A DNA stretch of 64,000 nucleotides from Terriglobia bacterium (GTDB lineage: Bacteria; Acidobacteriota; Terriglobia; Bryobacterales; UBA6623), in assembly GCA_009841225.1 (NCBI GenBank), contig VXMF01000048.1:124001-188000 (forward strand), in the 5' to 3' direction. Every line of letters starts with the position of its first letter. Positions within the stretch are counted from its first letter, which is position 1. A model generated the notes under the pieces. The model was given only the letters and a program-made list of their open reading frames with translations. It ran no database searches and was not told where the DNA came from. The translations under genes were made by a program, and so were the position numbers. Shown piece by piece: positions 15,740-25,369 of the stretch.

Positions 15740-17734
15740 GTGGACGTGGCCCCGCGGCAAGACACCTGCCCGGCGGCGAGTCGACCAATGCATCACGAGA
15801 CCGGAGCCGTTCGGGCAACCGCGAGAGTGGCGCGATGGTACGTCATAGGTCTGTTGCTGTGGTGTTGCTCTTGCGGTGACGACAATCAACTGCCGTCGGA
15901 ACTCGCGGTGGCGTCCCATGGCGGCGTCAACGGGGCTTCGATCTACCGAGAGGGGTCGCGGATCGCATTCTACGGAGACCCGAAGGGAACGCTGCGCGAC
16001 GTCGAAACAGTGTTCCTGACGCACCACCGCAGGGACGTAGCTTGGGCCGGCGTGACTCTAGCGAACGACGGCACGATGGTAGTCGCTCCCGCGGCCGAAC
16101 TCCCGCTGATCAGCAACGCCGAGGGCTTTTGGAGCGAGTTTCGAGGCACCAGGTTCCATGACTACGCCCAGCAGTCGACCAAGGTGCTCGGCTCTGATCT
16201 CTATGTGCATGAGGCCGCCAGCGGCGGGCGCTCGTTCGAATGGCGCGGTCTTTCGATCAAGGTGCTCGACACGCCCGGCTACACTCGGGGCGCAGTTTCC
16301 TACTTGCTCGAACTGGACGGCCGCCGGATCGCCTTCACCGGCGATCTGATCTACGAGGGTGGGCGAATCTTCGACCTCTATAGCCTGCAGGACTCCATTG
16401 AAGAGACCGAGACGCGTGGTTACCACGGCTACGCCGCTCGGTCTGCCGACCTGCTCCGCAGCCTCGCGAAATTAAAGGCCGCCGAGCCGGACATCGTGGT
16501 GCCCGCTCGGGGGCCTGTGTTGCTCAATCCGGCGCGCGACATCGAATTGCTGTCCGAACGGATTCGCCAACTGTTCAGGGCGTATTTCCGGACGGACGCG
16601 TTGCGCTGGTATTGGGGCGAGGAGAACCTGCTCAGCAGAGCACGCCGCATCCTCGGCAGCGAAGAGATCGAATGGATGCCGATGGCCGTAAAGCTGAGGC
16701 AAACGCCCCCGCGGTGGTGGTACAAGTTCGGCACTTCGCGCCTGCTCGTCTCTGACACCAAAGCGGCATTCCTGATCGATTGCGGCAGCGAGGATGTCAT
16801 GCGCTGGGTACAGCGCTTGAAGCGCCGCCGTGTCTTTAACCGCCTTGAAGGCATATTCGTCACGCACTTTCACGACGACCACACCGATTTCGTGCAGGCC
16901 ATGGCCTCCGAGGAATCCGTGCCAGTCTACGCAGGAGAGGAGATCCGGGACATTCTAGAGCGCCCCGCGGCGTACCACATGCCTGCCATGACCGCCCGCC
17001 CAATCAGGCCAGTCTCAGGGCTGTCCGAGGGGCAAACGCTGCGCTGGCACGAGTTCGAATTCCAATACACGTACTTTCCTGGCCAAGCGATCTATCACGG
17101 CGGACTCGACGTCAGGCGCGACAACGACGAGCGCTACTTCTTCATTGGCGACTCGTTCAGCCCTTCCGGGCTGGACGACTATTGCCTGCTGAATCGCCAC
17201 CTCCTGCATCCCGGGCTCGGGCATTTCCGATGCCTGGACAAGATCGCGGCGATGGACGGGGACTATTGGCTGGTGAATCAGCACATCGAAGAAGTATTTC
17301 GCTACGACCAGCAGCAGCTCGCGACGATGCGGGAGGTGTTGGAAGAGAAGAAGCGTGTGATCGCAGAGCTGGTCCCGTGGGAGGATCCTAACTTTGGCAT
17401 TGACGAGCAGTGGGTGCGGTTCTACCCGTACGGGCAGCAAGCGGTGGCGGGGTCAGCATTCGACCTCTACGGTGTAATCCTGAACCATCTGCCCGAAGCC
17501 GAGACGTTTCGCATCGAGCCGCAGGTGCCCAACGGCTGGCGCTGCGTGCCAGCGTTTGCCGAGGTGCATGTCGGCCCGCGCCAAGAGGAGCGAGTCAGAT
17601 TCCGTGTGACCGCGCCTGAGCGAGGCAGGGGACCGGCGGTGCTGACTGCTCACGTCGCCTTTAGAGAGCACGACCTGAGGCATTGGACCGAGGCGCTGGT
17701 TGACGTGCAGTCCGCAATTCCGCCGCTTCGGTAG
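15740..17734 (+). CDS. Exported protein with two tandem metallo-beta-lactamase-fold domains
   Basis: A 664-residue protein from GTG 15740, preceded by AGGAGGG; ATG 15788 is an alternative start. Hydrophobic WYVIGLLLWCCSC then GDDN looks like a lipoprotein signal. The first MBL-like domain (about residues 50-290) has degenerate ligands: T-H-H-R-R-D-V where H-x-H-x-D-H is expected (about 93), P-G-Y-T instead of P-G-H-T, though FTGDLIY keeps the Asp. The second (about 310-560) is intact: THFHDDHTD (about 374), FIGDSFSPSG, and a late His in VNQH. A C-terminal beta-rich tail follows. It probably hydrolyses an ester, lactone or phosphoester outside the cytoplasm. Substrate unknown. Confidence 0.75.
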   Translation: MDVAPRQDTCPAASRPMHHETGAVRATARVARWYVIGLLLWCCSCGDDNQLPSELAVASHGGVNGASIYREGSRIAFYGDPKGTLRDVETVFLTHHRRDVAWAGVTLANDGTMVVAPAAELPLISNAEGFWSEFRGTRFHDYAQQSTKVLGSDLYVHEAASGGRSFEWRGLSIKVLDTPGYTRGAVSYLLELDGRRIAFTGDLIYEGGRIFDLYSLQDSIEETETRGYHGYAARSADLLRSLAKLKAAEPDIVVPARGPVLLNPARDIELLSERIRQLFRAYFRTDALRWYWGEENLLSRARRILGSEEIEWMPMAVKLRQTPPRWWYKFGTSRLLVSDTKAAFLIDCGSEDVMRWVQRLKRRRVFNRLEGIFVTHFHDDHTDFVQAMASEESVPVYAGEEIRDILERPAAYHMPAMTARPIRPVSGLSEGQTLRWHEFEFQYTYFPGQAIYHGGLDVRRDNDERYFFIGDSFSPSGLDDYCLLNRHLLHPGLGHFRCLDKIAAMDGDYWLVNQHIEEVFRYDQQQLATMREVLEEKKRVIAELVPWEDPNFGIDEQWVRFYPYGQQAVAGSAFDLYGVILNHLPEAETFRIEPQVPNGWRCVPAFAEVHVGPRQEERVRFRVTAPERGRGPAVLTAHVAFREHDLRHWTEALVDVQSAIPPLR

Positions 17735-17857
17735 CGAGTGGCGGCCACCGTCTCGTGGCGTGGCGCGGCACGTCGCCAGACCGCCGGAGAGCTCGGATCC
17801 ATCTGCAGCCTCCGCCCTTCGGCCTAGGCGTCTTGGCACTTGCCGGTGCGGCCCCGT

Positions 17858-19603
17858 TCAAAGGAAATAGATTGCTAGGTCTTCGTCCTCAAGTGCGGCA
17901 CCGCCCAGCGCGTCGTCCAACTGCTGCCTGAGCGCATTCGCGGTCGCATCGGGTAGCCCGCCGAGGCGTAGGATTCGCTTCCACTCGAGCGTATCGCTGG
18001 GGTCGGAAATCTCACGGAGTCCCTGCTGGTGGCTCTGCAAGCGGTACTTGTGGACGATCACGGTCTTGAAGCCAAGTTCCCTCAGTCGCTCGACATCGAC
18101 CACCGTCTCTGCGCTTGGCACCCTTGCCAAGGCGCTCAGGGCAGGCTCGCTATCGACCGCCTCCAGCGTCGTGGGCGGATACGTAGAGAGGTAGCCGCCG
18201 GAGATGGGCCTGCCATGAACGGTCTGCGCTGCCATGTTGTGAACGGTCCGGCTTCTTTGGTGGAAAGGGATGTCCAGCACTGCCCCCGGTCTTTCGGCGA
18301 CCTGTTGCAGCAGCGGAGAAGACTCGACCGTGCGGATCGGGTAGGGCAGCCAGCTGTACTCGGCCAGCACTAGTGTCGCCGCTAGCGGCAGCGCCCAGCG
18401 CCGCTTGTGGCCGAGCCGCTGCCAGCCGATACCGACGAGCACCGCCAGTCCGAGACCTGCCACCAGCATGAAGCGATTGGCGACTCGGAGGTTTTCCAGC
18501 AGCGGAATCGCTCGAAGCAAGCCGAATGGCAGAAAGTCCGCTTCGTGCCTGGTGTTGTTCCACGACGGGTCCACTCCGATCGCAAGGATCACCCCTAGCA
18601 CGAACAGCGCCAGCCAGCCGAGCGCCCGTCGCGGCGCGCGCCAGGCCCCGAGTGCTGCTAGCAGCACGGGCACGAGCCCCAAGTAGCAGACGAATCCTGC
18701 CGCCCGATATGTTCTGGCAACATACCTTGATTCGACCAGCGGACCAAACAATGGATTGGCGTAGGAAGGGGTAAGCAGATAGCTGGCATCGATCCCGCGT
18801 GGTACTGGGGGCTTGGTTGCGTAGTCGGCGCCGCCCGCGAGGGACGCGACCATGGGCGAGACGGCCGGCAAGACGATCAAGACAGCCAGGGCTGCGGCCA
18901 AGCCCAGTCCGCGCGCGTAGCCGCGCCATTGCCCGCGATTCCGCCAGCCGATCCAAACCACGACGGGCGCGACGATCATGGCTAACTTGAGACCGAGGTG
19001 CCACCCGCAGAGAGCGTTGAGTCCGAAGCACGCTCCGAACGCCAGTGCATCGACGGTGCGCGACGACCGGCCCCACCGCAGCAGGTAGAACAGTGCCAAT
19101 GGGATGAACTGGATCGTAAAGAGATTCAGGTGCTCTTGGGTTTGCTCCACGAGGTTCGGAAAGTATGCAAAGACAAGCCCGGCTAGGAACGCTGCGCTCG
19201 CATCGGAGGTGATCTCGCGGACCAATAGGTATGTCGCGAAGCCGGATACGGTGAGTGCGAACATCACGCAGAAGTTGTATGCCGCTGCCTCGCCGAACAG
19301 AAGGTTCACCGGCATGGACAGGACTTGGTTGAACGGCGAGTGGGTGTGGAAGATTAGATCCGTTCCGTTGGGGAAGAACAGGTATTGCGTTTGGAACGGG
19401 TTCATGCCTTCCAGCAAGCACTGCTTCCACCACCACAGGTTCCAGTAGTTCTGCCAAATGTCACCGTCCCCTGCCGGCAGGGCGCTGCGCCAATACAGTG
19501 CCAGCGGGAACGTCATCAGCAGCGTCGCGAAAAGGTACGCCGCGGCCGCTACGTAGCTGTTGTCCAGCGACCAATAGCGCTGCTTGGGGTTATCGACTAG
19601 CAT
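17858..19603 (-). CDS. Polytopic membrane protein, GT-C glycosyltransferase-like
   Basis: A 581-residue protein with about ten to twelve hydrophobic segments (first at about 18-38, last near 420) and a soluble C-terminal 160 residues. An acidic first periplasmic loop, AGDGDIWQNYWNLWWW, follows the first membrane segment, as in GT-C enzymes that use lipid-linked sugars, where an Asp in this loop is catalytic. FFPNGTDLIFHTHSPFNQ is another conserved-looking loop. The family assignment is by architecture only; it could be an uncharacterised DUF-type mannosyltransferase-like protein. It is convergent with the MBL-fold gene and about 75 bases downstream of the M49-like gene on the same strand. Confidence 0.65.
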   Translation of the reverse strand: MLVDNPKQRYWSLDNSYVAAAAYLFATLLMTFPLALYWRSALPAGDGDIWQNYWNLWWWKQCLLEGMNPFQTQYLFFPNGTDLIFHTHSPFNQVLSMPVNLLFGEAAAYNFCVMFALTVSGFATYLLVREITSDASAAFLAGLVFAYFPNLVEQTQEHLNLFTIQFIPLALFYLLRWGRSSRTVDALAFGACFGLNALCGWHLGLKLAMIVAPVVVWIGWRNRGQWRGYARGLGLAAALAVLIVLPAVSPMVASLAGGADYATKPPVPRGIDASYLLTPSYANPLFGPLVESRYVARTYRAAGFVCYLGLVPVLLAALGAWRAPRRALGWLALFVLGVILAIGVDPSWNNTRHEADFLPFGLLRAIPLLENLRVANRFMLVAGLGLAVLVGIGWQRLGHKRRWALPLAATLVLAEYSWLPYPIRTVESSPLLQQVAERPGAVLDIPFHQRSRTVHNMAAQTVHGRPISGGYLSTYPPTTLEAVDSEPALSALARVPSAETVVDVERLRELGFKTVIVHKYRLQSHQQGLREISDPSDTLEWKRILRLGGLPDATANALRQQLDDALGGAALEDEDLAIYFL

Positions 19604-19679
19604 TGAGAATCATGGATCGAGGGCGTCGGCGCTGCGGCGATCCTGCTGGCCAGTCTTCCGGCGCGCGAGCCACTCAGTC

Positions 19680-21305
19680 TTAGTCCAGACCCTGCTCGAA
19701 CAAGATGTCGACCGGGATGCCCGCGTCTTCGAGTCGAGCGAGATCCGATTCGACCTCCTCGCCGAGGACACCCATCTCCGCTAACAGCGCCTTCGCGCCA
19801 TCGTAGTCGCCATCGCCTTGCAGCCGGAGAATCTTGCCTGACAGTGAGTCCACTGCTGCGCGCATCTTTTCCGCGTCGATTCTGTACGTCCCGCTGGCAC
19901 TATCGCGAGAAAACGCTTGCGAGCGCTGGAAATAGTTGAAGCTGATCGAGTTAGCCCGACCGTGGGCGCTCGAGGCGCCGAAACGGACAGAGCGGAAGAT
20001 GCCCGCGAGGAAGGTCGTGTAGTTGCCGGCTAGGCCCTCTTTAGGGAATTCCCCTGCATCGGTGAGCTTGCCGATCAGGTGCAGGCCGAGGATGTCGGCC
20101 TTTGCTTCCTCCAGCGCGGAGGAGGCGTCCTTGAGTGCTTCGCGAACCGTGCCGCCACCGTCCAGCGTGTTCTTGATCCCCAGGCCGTGGGCGACTTCGT
20201 GGAACATGGTATTCGAGAAAAACGCCTCGAAGTCGATATCGCCGCGCTGCTGCTCGTCAATCAGAATGTCGGCGATGGGGAGCAAGATGTTGTCAAACTT
20301 CGCCCGCATGGCGTTCTTCAACTGCAGCCGGCGCGAGCCTTTCTCCAACTGCACCTGCTCGTCGTTCGGCAGGTTGATGGCGATGGTCTTGGCCCCCGCA
20401 TTGCAATCCCCGGCATAGTAGAGGACGTCGTATGCGTTGAGTTGGGAGTCTCCTCCTGGCTCTTCGGCCTTGTATTCCGGGGGGACGGGCAGGCCGTCCT
20501 GCATAGCGGGGAGCATCGTGGAATACTTCGCCAGCCGGTCGCTCCATTGCTTGTCCTTGACGAGCACGTAGGCCTCGAAGGCGGTCTTGGTCCCAAAGAG
20601 GCCATCTTCGTAGGACTCAATCGGTCCGATGACTAGGTCGATGGCGTTGTCCTGCATCTCCATCCACGCGAAGTCGCTGGGCTGGTAGTCGTTGGACTCG
20701 AGGGCGTCCGCACGGATCTGGAGGTAGCGCCGGAAGCCGCCATCTTCGGCCAGACTCGCCGCCTGGCGCAGCAGTTTCGCGACGCTGGCCAGCTCCTCGC
20801 GGAACGCCACGTTGTACGGGATCGCCGATAGTTCGCCCACAGCATTGCGCCGCACCAGCGTGTACTGGCTTCGCAGGCGCGGATTGTCCGTGGCCGCAGC
20901 GTCGAATTCCTCGGCGGTCATGTCGGAGGGGTAGTAGTTTGCCCCGGGAGGCTTGGGCCCCACTCCCGGCAAGAACGGGCGGTTGTTGTCAAGGCGGTCC
21001 CAAGGGCCGTAGTTAATCTCCGCGAACGCGCGGGCGTTGGGATCTTCGATGCCTTCGAGCAGCGCCTCGCGGTCGCCGTACGCCTGCTGCCAGAACAGAC
21101 CGTCCATCACCTGAGCGGCCCGAACGAGCAGAGGCAGCATCTCGCGCTGGGAATCCGACAGGCCGCTGAGGTCCGCCGCCAACGTCACCGTGACGTAGTC
21201 TTCCAACTTTGCGCGGTAGTCCACGTCAGCGAATTCTGGGCCAGAGTCAGGCCCGCCGCAGCCCGCGAGGCAGGCAGCGGCTAGAACGGTCGCCCACCTG
21301 AGCAC
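19680..21305 (-). CDS. M49-like zinc metallopeptidase lipoprotein
   Basis: A 541-residue protein from GTG 21305. The LAAACLAGC lipobox near residue 16 marks a lipoprotein. The zinc site is HEVAHG at about residues 369-374, with the third ligand in EEAKAD at 399-404, 25 to 30 residues later. This spacing and the EExxAD motif resemble dipeptidyl-peptidase III (M49) relatives, although M49 proper has HExxxH; here the spacing is the shorter HExxH. GNYTTFLAGIFRSVRFG is the typical following helix. It likely trims peptides at the cell surface. Flanking genes do not suggest a substrate. Confidence 0.75.
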   Translation of the reverse strand: MLRWATVLAAACLAGCGGPDSGPEFADVDYRAKLEDYVTVTLAADLSGLSDSQREMLPLLVRAAQVMDGLFWQQAYGDREALLEGIEDPNARAFAEINYGPWDRLDNNRPFLPGVGPKPPGANYYPSDMTAEEFDAAATDNPRLRSQYTLVRRNAVGELSAIPYNVAFREELASVAKLLRQAASLAEDGGFRRYLQIRADALESNDYQPSDFAWMEMQDNAIDLVIGPIESYEDGLFGTKTAFEAYVLVKDKQWSDRLAKYSTMLPAMQDGLPVPPEYKAEEPGGDSQLNAYDVLYYAGDCNAGAKTIAINLPNDEQVQLEKGSRRLQLKNAMRAKFDNILLPIADILIDEQQRGDIDFEAFFSNTMFHEVAHGLGIKNTLDGGGTVREALKDASSALEEAKADILGLHLIGKLTDAGEFPKEGLAGNYTTFLAGIFRSVRFGASSAHGRANSISFNYFQRSQAFSRDSASGTYRIDAEKMRAAVDSLSGKILRLQGDGDYDGAKALLAEMGVLGEEVESDLARLEDAGIPVDILFEQGLD

Positions 21306-21355
21306 AGTTCTACTGTACCGTAGCGATTCAGCCGCATTGGAGGGCGGCGCCGGGC

Positions 21356-22120
21356 CTAGCGCAGGACGTGAAACGGGTTTGCGGCTCTGGACCGCCGCGC
21401 TCTCTCTGACTCGGGCAGCGCGGGCTTGCGGCCCGTCACGTATAGCGCTCCGACAGCTTGCAGACCTTGGCGCCGCGCCAGTTCGTCCGGAGCCTTGCCC
21501 GGAGAGATGGGGGAGTCGTCCGGGATTTGATCCGTGACTACCTCTTCGAATCCAGCGTCCCGGTAAAGCCTAGCCCACTGCTCGGTGCTGAGCCGGTGCA
21601 GCGGAAGCCCGGTCTCGCGATCCCAGCCCGCCGAATAGGGATTTTCCTCGTAGTAGTTGATGAGGATGTGGAAAGAGCCCCCGTAGGCTGTCACCCGAAA
21701 GACCTCCTTGGCAGCTAAGACCATGTCAGTCCAGTAATATGCCGACTCAATGCTCAGAACGTGCGTAAAGTAGTCCCCGGCCCATGGGATTTCCTCGGCC
21801 GCTCCCGGCGTGAAGAGGGTGTTTTCCAGATCGGCGCTCAGTCGCCTGGCCAGCACGACCATCTCTCTTGAGACGTCCAAGCCGAAGGCAGCGCCCGCCG
21901 TCAGATTCCGCGCGACCAACCGAACGGTCCACCCGTCACCGCAACCGAGATCGAGCACCCGGGAGTCCGGCGTCAGGTCGAGCCGCTCCAGCATCCGCTC
22001 GGCAAGCCGTTTGTGACGCCGCTCCATCCCGGTTGCCGTGCCATCGCGCACCCACTCGTCGAACGTCCTCGCAACGGCCTCTTCGCGCTCGTAGCGCGTG
22101 CGTTCTGATGAGTCACTCAT
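21356..22120 (-). CDS. Class I SAM-dependent methyltransferase
   Basis: A 254-residue Rossmann-fold methyltransferase. Motif I, VLDLGCGDGWTVRLV, binds S-adenosylmethionine; FGLDVSREMVVLAR is motif II with the acidic ribose-binding residue; AAEEIPWAGDYFTHVLSIES covers motif III/post-III, and ESAYYWTD carries the motif usual in UbiE/CmoB-like enzymes. No signal peptide. The long C-terminal part (residues 175-254) is not recognised. The substrate cannot be deduced; small-molecule methylation is most likely. It is in a minus-strand run with an enoyl-CoA hydratase upstream (91-base gap) and the M49-like gene downstream. Confidence 0.85.
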   Translation of the reverse strand: MSDSSERTRYEREEAVARTFDEWVRDGTATGMERRHKRLAERMLERLDLTPDSRVLDLGCGDGWTVRLVARNLTAGAAFGLDVSREMVVLARRLSADLENTLFTPGAAEEIPWAGDYFTHVLSIESAYYWTDMVLAAKEVFRVTAYGGSFHILINYYEENPYSAGWDRETGLPLHRLSTEQWARLYRDAGFEEVVTDQIPDDSPISPGKAPDELARRQGLQAVGALYVTGRKPALPESERARRSRAANPFHVLR

Positions 22121-22211
22121 GACGGTTCTGCGCTCGATTCGAACCGGGCTGGTCTTGGCAGTTTGCGGCGTGCTCGAGGCTTAGAGCAAAGGACTTGCTG
22201 CGCTGGAAACC

Positions 22212-23012
22212 TCAGGCGTCCTCGGACGGCGGGGCAGGATAGGGCGGAAATTCCGGCTTGCGCCGCTCGATAAAGCTTGCGGCACCCTCCCTCACGTCCG
22301 GTCTCCGGAACGAACCGACCATTTCTTCCAACGCAATCGCGGCCGCCTCATCAAGGCTTCGCGTGTAGTCACCGTAGACTTGGCGCTTGATCGCGGCTAG
22401 GGATGCCGGAGAGCAGTTCTCAGCCAGATCGTTGGCGTACGTCAGCGCTGCCCCCAAAAGTTCCTCTCGGGGGAACGTGGCATTGATTAGGCCAATGCGC
22501 TCGGCCTCTTCGGCCAAGACCACCCGTGCCGACAGCAACAGGTCTAACGCCTTCGATTGGCCGACCAAGCGCGGCAGCAGCCAGGAGATGCCGTACTCGG
22601 CGATCAGGCCGCGGCGCGCGAAGGCGGTCGTGAGCTTCGCGCCGGCGGCGGCGAATCGGATGTCGCAGCAAAGGGCATGCACAAAAGACACGCCGGCGCA
22701 GGCACCGTTGATGGCAGCAATGAGGGGCTTGGGAAAGGACAGGGAGTAGTGCACCGGCCGCCCGGGCTGCCGGATGCGATCGATGGTGTGCTGCCCCGAG
22801 GATTTCAGAGACTGGACATCTGCGCCAACACTGAACGACTTTCCGGCGCCCGTGAGCACGACGGCACGCACCTCGGGGTCGTCGCGGCACTGGTCCAAGA
22901 GATCGAAGTAGTGGTCGCGCATCGCAGGCGTGAGAGCGTTGTTTCGCTCGGGGCGGTCGAACGTGAGCAGCGCAACGCTCCCGCGCATTTCGAACTGTAG
23001 GGTCTCTGGCAT
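22212..23012 (-). CDS. Enoyl-CoA hydratase/isomerase family protein
   Basis: A 266-residue crotonase-family protein. GSVALLTFDRPERNNAL is the N-terminal signature, FSVGADVQSL the first oxyanion-hole loop, and NGACAGVSFVHALCCD the second, where the usual A-G-x-G becomes A-G-V-S. LPRLVGQSKALDLLLSARVV and AERIGLINATFP are standard. The C-terminus (SFIERRKPEFPPYP) has the F-x-E-R-R-x-P-x-F ending of the family. Acts on acyl-CoA in the cytoplasm; isomerase or hydratase cannot be separated. It is a separate lineage from the copy at 12319 (moderate similarity only). Confidence 0.88.
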   Translation of the reverse strand: MPETLQFEMRGSVALLTFDRPERNNALTPAMRDHYFDLLDQCRDDPEVRAVVLTGAGKSFSVGADVQSLKSSGQHTIDRIRQPGRPVHYSLSFPKPLIAAINGACAGVSFVHALCCDIRFAAAGAKLTTAFARRGLIAEYGISWLLPRLVGQSKALDLLLSARVVLAEEAERIGLINATFPREELLGAALTYANDLAENCSPASLAAIKRQVYGDYTRSLDEAAAIALEEMVGSFRRPDVREGAASFIERRKPEFPPYPAPPSEDA

Positions 23013-23106
23013 TGCTAACCGCCCATCTTATCGCTATCCGAGGCGCCTCCCGGGGGCAGTCACCGAAACCACTGGCGCGCGTCGAGCCGCGTTGCCGGCC
23101 CGGTCA

Positions 23107-25212
23107 TTACTCGCACAGGCCCAAGCCGCAGAGGCTCCGGACCCTGAAGATCGCGAATACTATGCACATCTCATCGGTGGTCCGCTCGCCCCAGCCGACT
23201 GGTATGGGGGGGCTGTTCGGATTCGACGGATTGGATTCCGAATTGTCGTAGATCGCTAGCACTTCTAGCCGGTCTTCGGCATGGAACGGGATCGGCTCGA
23301 CATAGTCGTAGAACCCTTGCCAGTCGAAGTCCCAGTCATCGATGTAGACCATCGGGGTGCGCTCGCCGGACGGTGAGACCTTCTCCATGCTGATTTCCCT
23401 GCCGAGAAGGTGCATGTGCGGGACCACGGAGATGATGTCCGCAGGGAAAATCCCGCTGCTGGTGAGGAACGCTCGCAGGGCGGCGTTGGCAGGGCCTCCG
23501 AGTATAGAGTTCAGACTGAAGCTGGCTGTGACTTCGTGGCGCTCCGCGCCGGCCGGAATCAGGAACTGCGTGTTGATCGCTCCTAGGAGCAAGAGGTTGT
23601 CCTCGGTGGTCCCCTCGGAAAAGTGCAGGCCGATGCGAGTACTGTCAGACTGGTCGGTTCCGTCGGGGTGATAGTGAAGCTGCACAGCGATGTGCGATCT
23701 CGGCCGAACAAGGTAGCCCGAGCCCTCCGGCGTCACCACCGGGGCTACGCCCGGCGCCCAGCCGCCGATCATGTACGAGTCGGCCGCGAAGTTGAAGCCG
23801 CTGGTCGGGATTCTCGCGCTGCCGAAGCACTGGTAGCCGGGCTTGCCATCGGTCGAGGCCGCCTCGAGCCGTACGGATTCGCTCTTGGGGTCGCCGAAGA
23901 GGATGAGGTGATGCACGATCTTCGGGTTTCCGGGTTGGATCTCGATTCCGACGATGTTGCGCAACTCCGTGATCTCTGGCGGGAGTGGGACACTGAAGCA
24001 GCGGTACTCGTCGTCGCCGTTCGGATCTGGTGTGAATTCCGGGGTCTCGATGACGAAGTCCGGCTCGCCGAGGGCCCAATCCGGATTGAACACCAGCGGC
24101 TCGGGCAGGTCGGCTGGATCGCCCTCGGGGGCACCCGCGTCGACCCAGCGGGTAACTAGGCTGATCTCTTCGGCACTCAGGTTTCGTTCCCCTATGAACT
24201 CGCCGTGGCCAGCGACAGGTGGCCAGGGGGGCATGTAGCCGGATTCCACGGCACTCTTGATGGCGTGGGACCACGGTTTGGCGGATTCGTAGTCGAGCAG
24301 GGAGAACTGGGCGACTTGGCCGGGACGGTGGCAGGTCTGGCACTCGCCTTGGAACAGCCGCACGATCTGGTTGCTGAATGTTACGGCTTCCCCGCTGGAA
24401 GGAGAGAATGCGACCTGAACGACGTTGGCCCCGATCCCGTCGGCGGATAGGTTGATATCGACTACCTGTCGCTGTGCCAGGCTGAGCGGTAGAGGTCCGA
24501 GCACGATTGCGTCCACCCCTTGGGAAGGCTCTTCGACAGTGTGAAAGTTCGCGGGCACACTGATGCCGCCGACCGAAGCGGCTAGGGTCACGGCGTTGCG
24601 GATGCCAGTGCCGCGCAGGATCAAGTACAGTTCGCTACCCTCGGCTGCGGGATTCAGCGGGATTGGTTCGTAGGCACCGCGGTTCGGGTTTAAGAAGACG
24701 ACCTCCTCGGTCGTCACGGACCCGTCGAGCGTGCTCACGCGCATCGCATGGGCGTCCGCCAACCCGCCGCCACTGCCAGCTGCCGAGAACAGCCCGGGGC
24801 TGACCGATTGCACCGTGAACTCGCCGTCAGAGACCTCCAAGCCGTGCCGCTTGACGGACAGGTGCGCCGTGCCGCTGGGGAGATCCGGGACCAAGACCTT
24901 TAGGCGGTGGGGCTCCACCGCAAAAATGCCCGCAGTGTGTTCGACGCCGTCCGAGCCCTCGATCACCGCCGTGTACGAAGCCAACTCGGGCTGGGGAACG
25001 CCGTTTCGGGCCTTGGTCGTGCGCTCGTCAAACTCCCCGCGCAGGTATGCGATGGAGCGGGGCGCCACGGGAGCCGAGGCGTCCAGGCTCGCGGCCGATA
25101 CGACCGTGATGTCGCCTTGGTGAGCCTCGGCCGGCTCCGTGGCCAACACTAGGCAGGCTAACGCCGAGGCAGCGGCCTTGGCCAGATTGATCTGATAGCG
25201 TGTGCTGCTCAC
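23107..25212 (-). CDS. Solibacter-type module / cytochrome c-like / copper monooxygenase-like fusion, exported
   Basis: A 701-residue protein from GTG 25212, with signal peptide (ALACLVLATEPAEA). Residues about 35-270 match the Solibacter-type TIGR03437-like domain (VSAASLDASAPVAPRSIAYL; PGLFSAAGSG; LILRGTGIRN). A single heme motif, C-Q-T-C-H (about 291-295), follows, with a possible distal Met in GYMPPWPP. Residues about 400-680 resemble ascorbate-dependent type II copper monooxygenases: H-H (about 434), L-H-Y-H (about 513) and P-H-M-H-L-L-G (about 599) match the two-copper ligand pattern. Electron delivery from heme to copper is an attractive inference. It is divergent from purM, with overlapping upstream frames. 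Confidence 0.8.
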   Translation of the reverse strand: MSSTRYQINLAKAAASALACLVLATEPAEAHQGDITVVSAASLDASAPVAPRSIAYLRGEFDERTTKARNGVPQPELASYTAVIEGSDGVEHTAGIFAVEPHRLKVLVPDLPSGTAHLSVKRHGLEVSDGEFTVQSVSPGLFSAAGSGGGLADAHAMRVSTLDGSVTTEEVVFLNPNRGAYEPIPLNPAAEGSELYLILRGTGIRNAVTLAASVGGISVPANFHTVEEPSQGVDAIVLGPLPLSLAQRQVVDINLSADGIGANVVQVAFSPSSGEAVTFSNQIVRLFQGECQTCHRPGQVAQFSLLDYESAKPWSHAIKSAVESGYMPPWPPVAGHGEFIGERNLSAEEISLVTRWVDAGAPEGDPADLPEPLVFNPDWALGEPDFVIETPEFTPDPNGDDEYRCFSVPLPPEITELRNIVGIEIQPGNPKIVHHLILFGDPKSESVRLEAASTDGKPGYQCFGSARIPTSGFNFAADSYMIGGWAPGVAPVVTPEGSGYLVRPRSHIAVQLHYHPDGTDQSDSTRIGLHFSEGTTEDNLLLLGAINTQFLIPAGAERHEVTASFSLNSILGGPANAALRAFLTSSGIFPADIISVVPHMHLLGREISMEKVSPSGERTPMVYIDDWDFDWQGFYDYVEPIPFHAEDRLEVLAIYDNSESNPSNPNSPPIPVGWGERTTDEMCIVFAIFRVRSLCGLGLCE

Positions 25213-25369
25213 ACCTCTGCTTAGGTTAGTCCATCGCCCCGAAATCGTGGCGAGAGCGGGGCGTTGGCGGCGTGAGTGGTTCCCGGGGAATCGCTTCCAA
25301 GCCTTTGTATGGAGTCGGAAGACCGGATTCCGTGCTGTACCTACCGCTTGCGATAATGAGCGTGAAGCG

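Noticed and set aside
18150..19457. 435-codon minus-strand frame inside the GT-C-like gene
   Set aside because: Arg/Pro/Gly-rich and lacking membrane or domain features; the overlapping frame at 17858-19603 has clear membrane segments. Treated as a GC-driven shadow.
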